Below, piece after piece: positions 7,599 to 10,000 of a DNA stretch of 10,000 nt. The stretch is from Penaeus vannamei. Its lineage: Eukaryota > Arthropoda > Malacostraca > Decapoda > Penaeidae. The notes under the pieces are model-generated. The model worked only from the letters and a program-made list of their open reading frames with translations. It searched no databases and was not told where the DNA came from. Position 1 is the first letter of the stretch. Each line of letters starts with the position of its first letter. Made by a program: the position numbers and the translations under genes. The DNA is taken from the NCBI RefSeq assembly GCF_042767895.1, contig NC_091567.1, positions 17,715,390 through 17,725,389 of the forward strand, given 5' to 3'.

Positions 7599-7764
7599 GC
7601 CCGCCTCTCTTCGGAAGTTCCGATCGAGACGCGCACATATATAGAGAGAGACTTTCTTCGGATATAAACGAGATCATTCTCAGAAAGTTAGAGAAGCGGC
7701 ATGGATTGCGTAGAGCAATTTGAGAAGTTTGTGAAATGTTTCTGCTATTTGAACGTCGCGTTTG
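7590..7764. other. Mixed-complexity stretch right of the array
   Basis: The GC-rich edge falls quickly to ordinary composition, with a CATATATAGAGAGAG stretch near 7636-7650. A short plus-strand frame begins with ATG at 7701 (MDCVEQFEKFVKCFCYL) but soon runs into G-rich purine DNA and has no support as a gene. I see no RNA gene or clear promoter. Confidence 0.45.
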
Positions 7765-8085
7765 GGTGGGGGTGGAGGGGGGAAGGTTGGGTTAGGCAGG
7801 GGAGTGAGAAGGAAAGAAGTGGGAGGGAAGGAGGGGGCCGTGGAAAGCAGGGAGGAAGGGCGGAAGTGGGAAAAAGAGTAATGGTAGGAATATGAGAGCG
7901 AGGGAGAAAGAGGGTTGGAGAAAGGGTGAGAATGGGAAAATGAAGAAATGAGAGGGTGGGAGTGGGAGAGAGAGAGAGAGAGATTGGGAATAGGAGGGGG
8001 AGGGAGGAACGTGGGAGCAAGGCAGAGAGAAGAAAAGAAGGAAGAGGGGGAGGGCGGAAGGGGAATTGGGGAGGGGCTGAGTAAA
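7765..8085. repeat. G-rich purine tract with short (AG)8
   Basis: The plus strand is dominated by GGGA, GGAAG and GAGGG words with sparse pyrimidines. It includes a short perfect AG run at 7967-7983. It looks like a degraded relative of the purine minisatellite at 8361-9447. The apparent Ser/Pro-rich frames on the minus strand are artefacts of composition. Confidence 0.75.
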
Positions 8086-8133
8086 AAAGACATAATTCTA
8101 ACCGAAACAAATTTGTGAGTTGATTTTATCTCT

Positions 8134-8136
<3 letters not shown>

Positions 8137-8223
<87 letters not shown>
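8137..8223. repeat. (AG)43 microsatellite
   Basis: This is an uninterrupted AG dinucleotide run of 87 bases, the opposite strand orientation to the CT tracts at both ends of the window. It lies between two short stretches of mixed sequence. Confidence 0.97.
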
Positions 8224-8226
<3 letters not shown>

Positions 8227-8360
8227 CGGGAAAGAAAGAGAGCAGGAAAGAACCGTAATACATTTTGACACTCCGCTAAGTCGATCTGGGCTCTGTAAGT
8301 CAATTGGCATTTGACTGCGAACGACTTTGTGAAAAGTCAGAGAAGGCAGACATAGCTATG
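8224..8360. other. Short mixed-complexity spacer
   Basis: About 135 bases between the AG run and the purine minisatellite, with no open frame of useful length, no repeat and no recognisable RNA or regulatory element. Confidence 0.5.
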
Positions 8361-9447
8361 AGGGGGAGGGGGCAGGGGGAGGAGGGGAAAGAGGTAAGGG
8401 AGCAGGGGGAGGAGGATGAGAGGGCGCAGGGAGGGAGGAGGGAAAGAAATAATGGAGCAGGGGGAGGAAGAGGAAAGGGAGCTGGGGAAGGTAGAGGAGA
8501 GGGGACAGGGAGGAGGGGGAGGAAAGGGGGCAGGGGAGAAGGAGGAGAGGGGACAGGGGAAAGGAGGAGAGGGGACAGGAGGAGGAGGGAGGAGGAGAGG
8601 GGGGCAGGGGAGAGAAGGAGGGAGGAGGAGGGAGAGGGGACAGGAGAAAGGAGGAGAGGGGACAGGAGGAGGAGGAGGAGAGGGGGCAGGGAGAAAGGAG
8701 GGAGGAGGAGGAGAGGGGACAGGGGAAAGGAGGAGAGGGGACAGGAGGAGGAGGAGGGAGAGGGGCAGGGGAGAAAGGAGGGAGGAGGAGGAGAGGGGAC
8801 AGGGGAAAGGAGGAGAGGGGACAGGAGGAGGGGGAGGAGAGGGGAGCAGGGGAGAAAGGAGGGAGGAGGAGGAGAGGGGACAGGAGGAGGAGAGGGGCAG
8901 GGGAGAAAGGAGGAGGAGGAGGAGAGGGGACAGGGGAAAGGAGGAGAGGGGACAGGAGGAGGAGAGGGGGCAGGGGAGAAAGGAGGGAGGAGGAGGAGAG
9001 GGGACAGGGGAAAGGAGGAGAGGGGACAGGAGGAGGAGGAGGAGAGGGGGCAGGGGAGAAAGGAGGGAGGAGGAGGAGGAGGGGACAGGGGAAAGGAGGA
9101 GAGGGGACAGGAGGGGAGGAGGAGAGGGGGCAGGGGAGAAAGGAGGGAGGAGGAGGAGAGGGGACAGGGGAAAGGAGGAGAGGGGACAGGAGGAGGAGGA
9201 GGAGAGGGGGCAGGGGAGAAAGGAGGGAGGAGGAGGAGAGGGGACAGGGGGGGGAGGAAGAGAGGGGGCAGGGGAGAAAGGAGGGAGGAGGAGGAGAGGG
9301 GACAGAGGGGGAGAAAGGAGGGAGGAGGAGGAGCGGGGACAGGAGGGAGGAGGAGGAGAGGGGACAGAGGGGGAGAAGGGAGGGAGGAGGAGGAGAGGGG
9401 ACAGGAGGGAGGAGGAGGAGAGGGGACAGAGGGGGAGAAAGGAGGGA
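8361..9447. repeat. Polypurine minisatellite, 80-bp and 62-bp higher-order units
   Basis: About 1.09 kb of plus strand consists almost only of G and A. From about 8500 the only recurring pyrimidine is the single C in GGGGACAGG and GGGGGCAGGGG. The word GAGAAAGG marks unit starts at 8771, 8852, 8903, 8976, 9056, 9136, 9216, 9274, 9311, 9373 (as GAGAAGGG) and 9435. Spacing is exactly 80 across 8976-9216, and units 8976-9055 and 9136-9215 are identical. It shortens to 62 across 9311-9435. The left part (8361-8700) is irregular. Open frames on both strands here encode Gly/Glu/Arg or Ser/Pro monotony and are not genes. Confidence 0.93.
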
Positions 9448-9641
9448 CTGTTGAATTTGGTTGTTGAGTTTGTTTTTCCGTTCGTCATTGAATTAAAGCG
9501 GATTAATTAGTCTAATGTCTCTCTGTTATGAATTTGTTGGAGGCTGATTTGATAAATTGCGATGTCATATTAGATTATGTGACTGCGAGTGACGAATCGC
9601 TGCGTTAGTTCCGTTGCCTTTTCATTTTTTCTATCTGCCTC
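9448..9641. other. AT-rich unique spacer
   Basis: About 190 bases of T-rich unique sequence with an abrupt left border to the purine minisatellite. I see no open frame of useful length, no repeat structure and no RNA gene. Confidence 0.55.

Positions 9642-10000
<359 letters not shown>

Noticed and set aside
5401..7667. Plus-strand open frames of 357-747 codons (Gly/Ala/Arg/Gln-rich)
   Set aside because: Same cause: stop-free repeat plus high GC content. The frames overlap one another and the minus-strand frames with no preferred phase.
1331..7677. Very long open frames on the minus strand (528-1,333 codons, Cys/Pro/Ala-rich repeats)
   Set aside because: They arise because the 25-bp unit contains no stop in any frame. 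Most start only at GTG-type codons within the repeat, all three minus frames and the plus strand are open alike, and the right zone is full of indels. No sign of selection on one frame.
8304..9510. Gly/Glu/Arg-rich and Ser/Pro/Leu-rich frames of 364-387 codons
   Set aside because: These are direct readings of a homopurine minisatellite and its complement. Composition alone keeps them open.

Overview
This window looks like intergenic, repeat-dominated DNA from a eukaryote. I can defend no protein-coding gene or RNA gene in it with confidence. The dense and varied microsatellites (CT, AG, ATTT, ATCT, AGAC, GATA) next to long minisatellite arrays fit genomes extremely rich in simple repeats, such as penaeid shrimp and other decapod crustaceans. 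That assignment is inference from repeat style only. Nothing here is bacterial or viral in character.

Layout: a pyrimidine (CT) tract (1-195); an AT-rich segment with AGAC, ATTT, A-rich purine and ATCT repeats (196-968) that holds one weak 64-codon reading frame on the minus strand (482-676); a mixed-complexity segment (969-1373); GATA-like and purine-rich DNA (1374-1585); then the dominant feature, a GC-rich 25-bp minisatellite (about 1586-7589, roughly 240 units). Right of it are a short mixed-complexity stretch, G-rich purine DNA, an (AG)43 tract, a second minisatellite of about 1.1 kb that is almost purely purine with 80-bp and 62-bp higher-order units (8361-9447), unique sequence, a CT tract with an internal C11 run (9642-9821), and A-rich unique sequence to the end.

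The 25-bp array is internally organised. It has decayed units on the left edge that keep the 25-bp phase, then 64 consecutive units without an indel (1691-3290), two more indel-free runs (3423-4360 and 4559-5170) separated by short indel clusters, and then about 2.4 kb of disordered, length-variable units (5171-7589). Variant units are non-random: a two-type alternation on the left, a different variant on the right, and a rare variant landmark present three times. Each unit can form a 6-bp hairpin, and the commonest variable base keeps it paired only in the plus-strand transcript.

The unit has no stop codon in any of six frames, and 25 is not a multiple of 3. This produces enormous open frames on both strands that are almost certainly not genes. 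No genes can be described as working together here.
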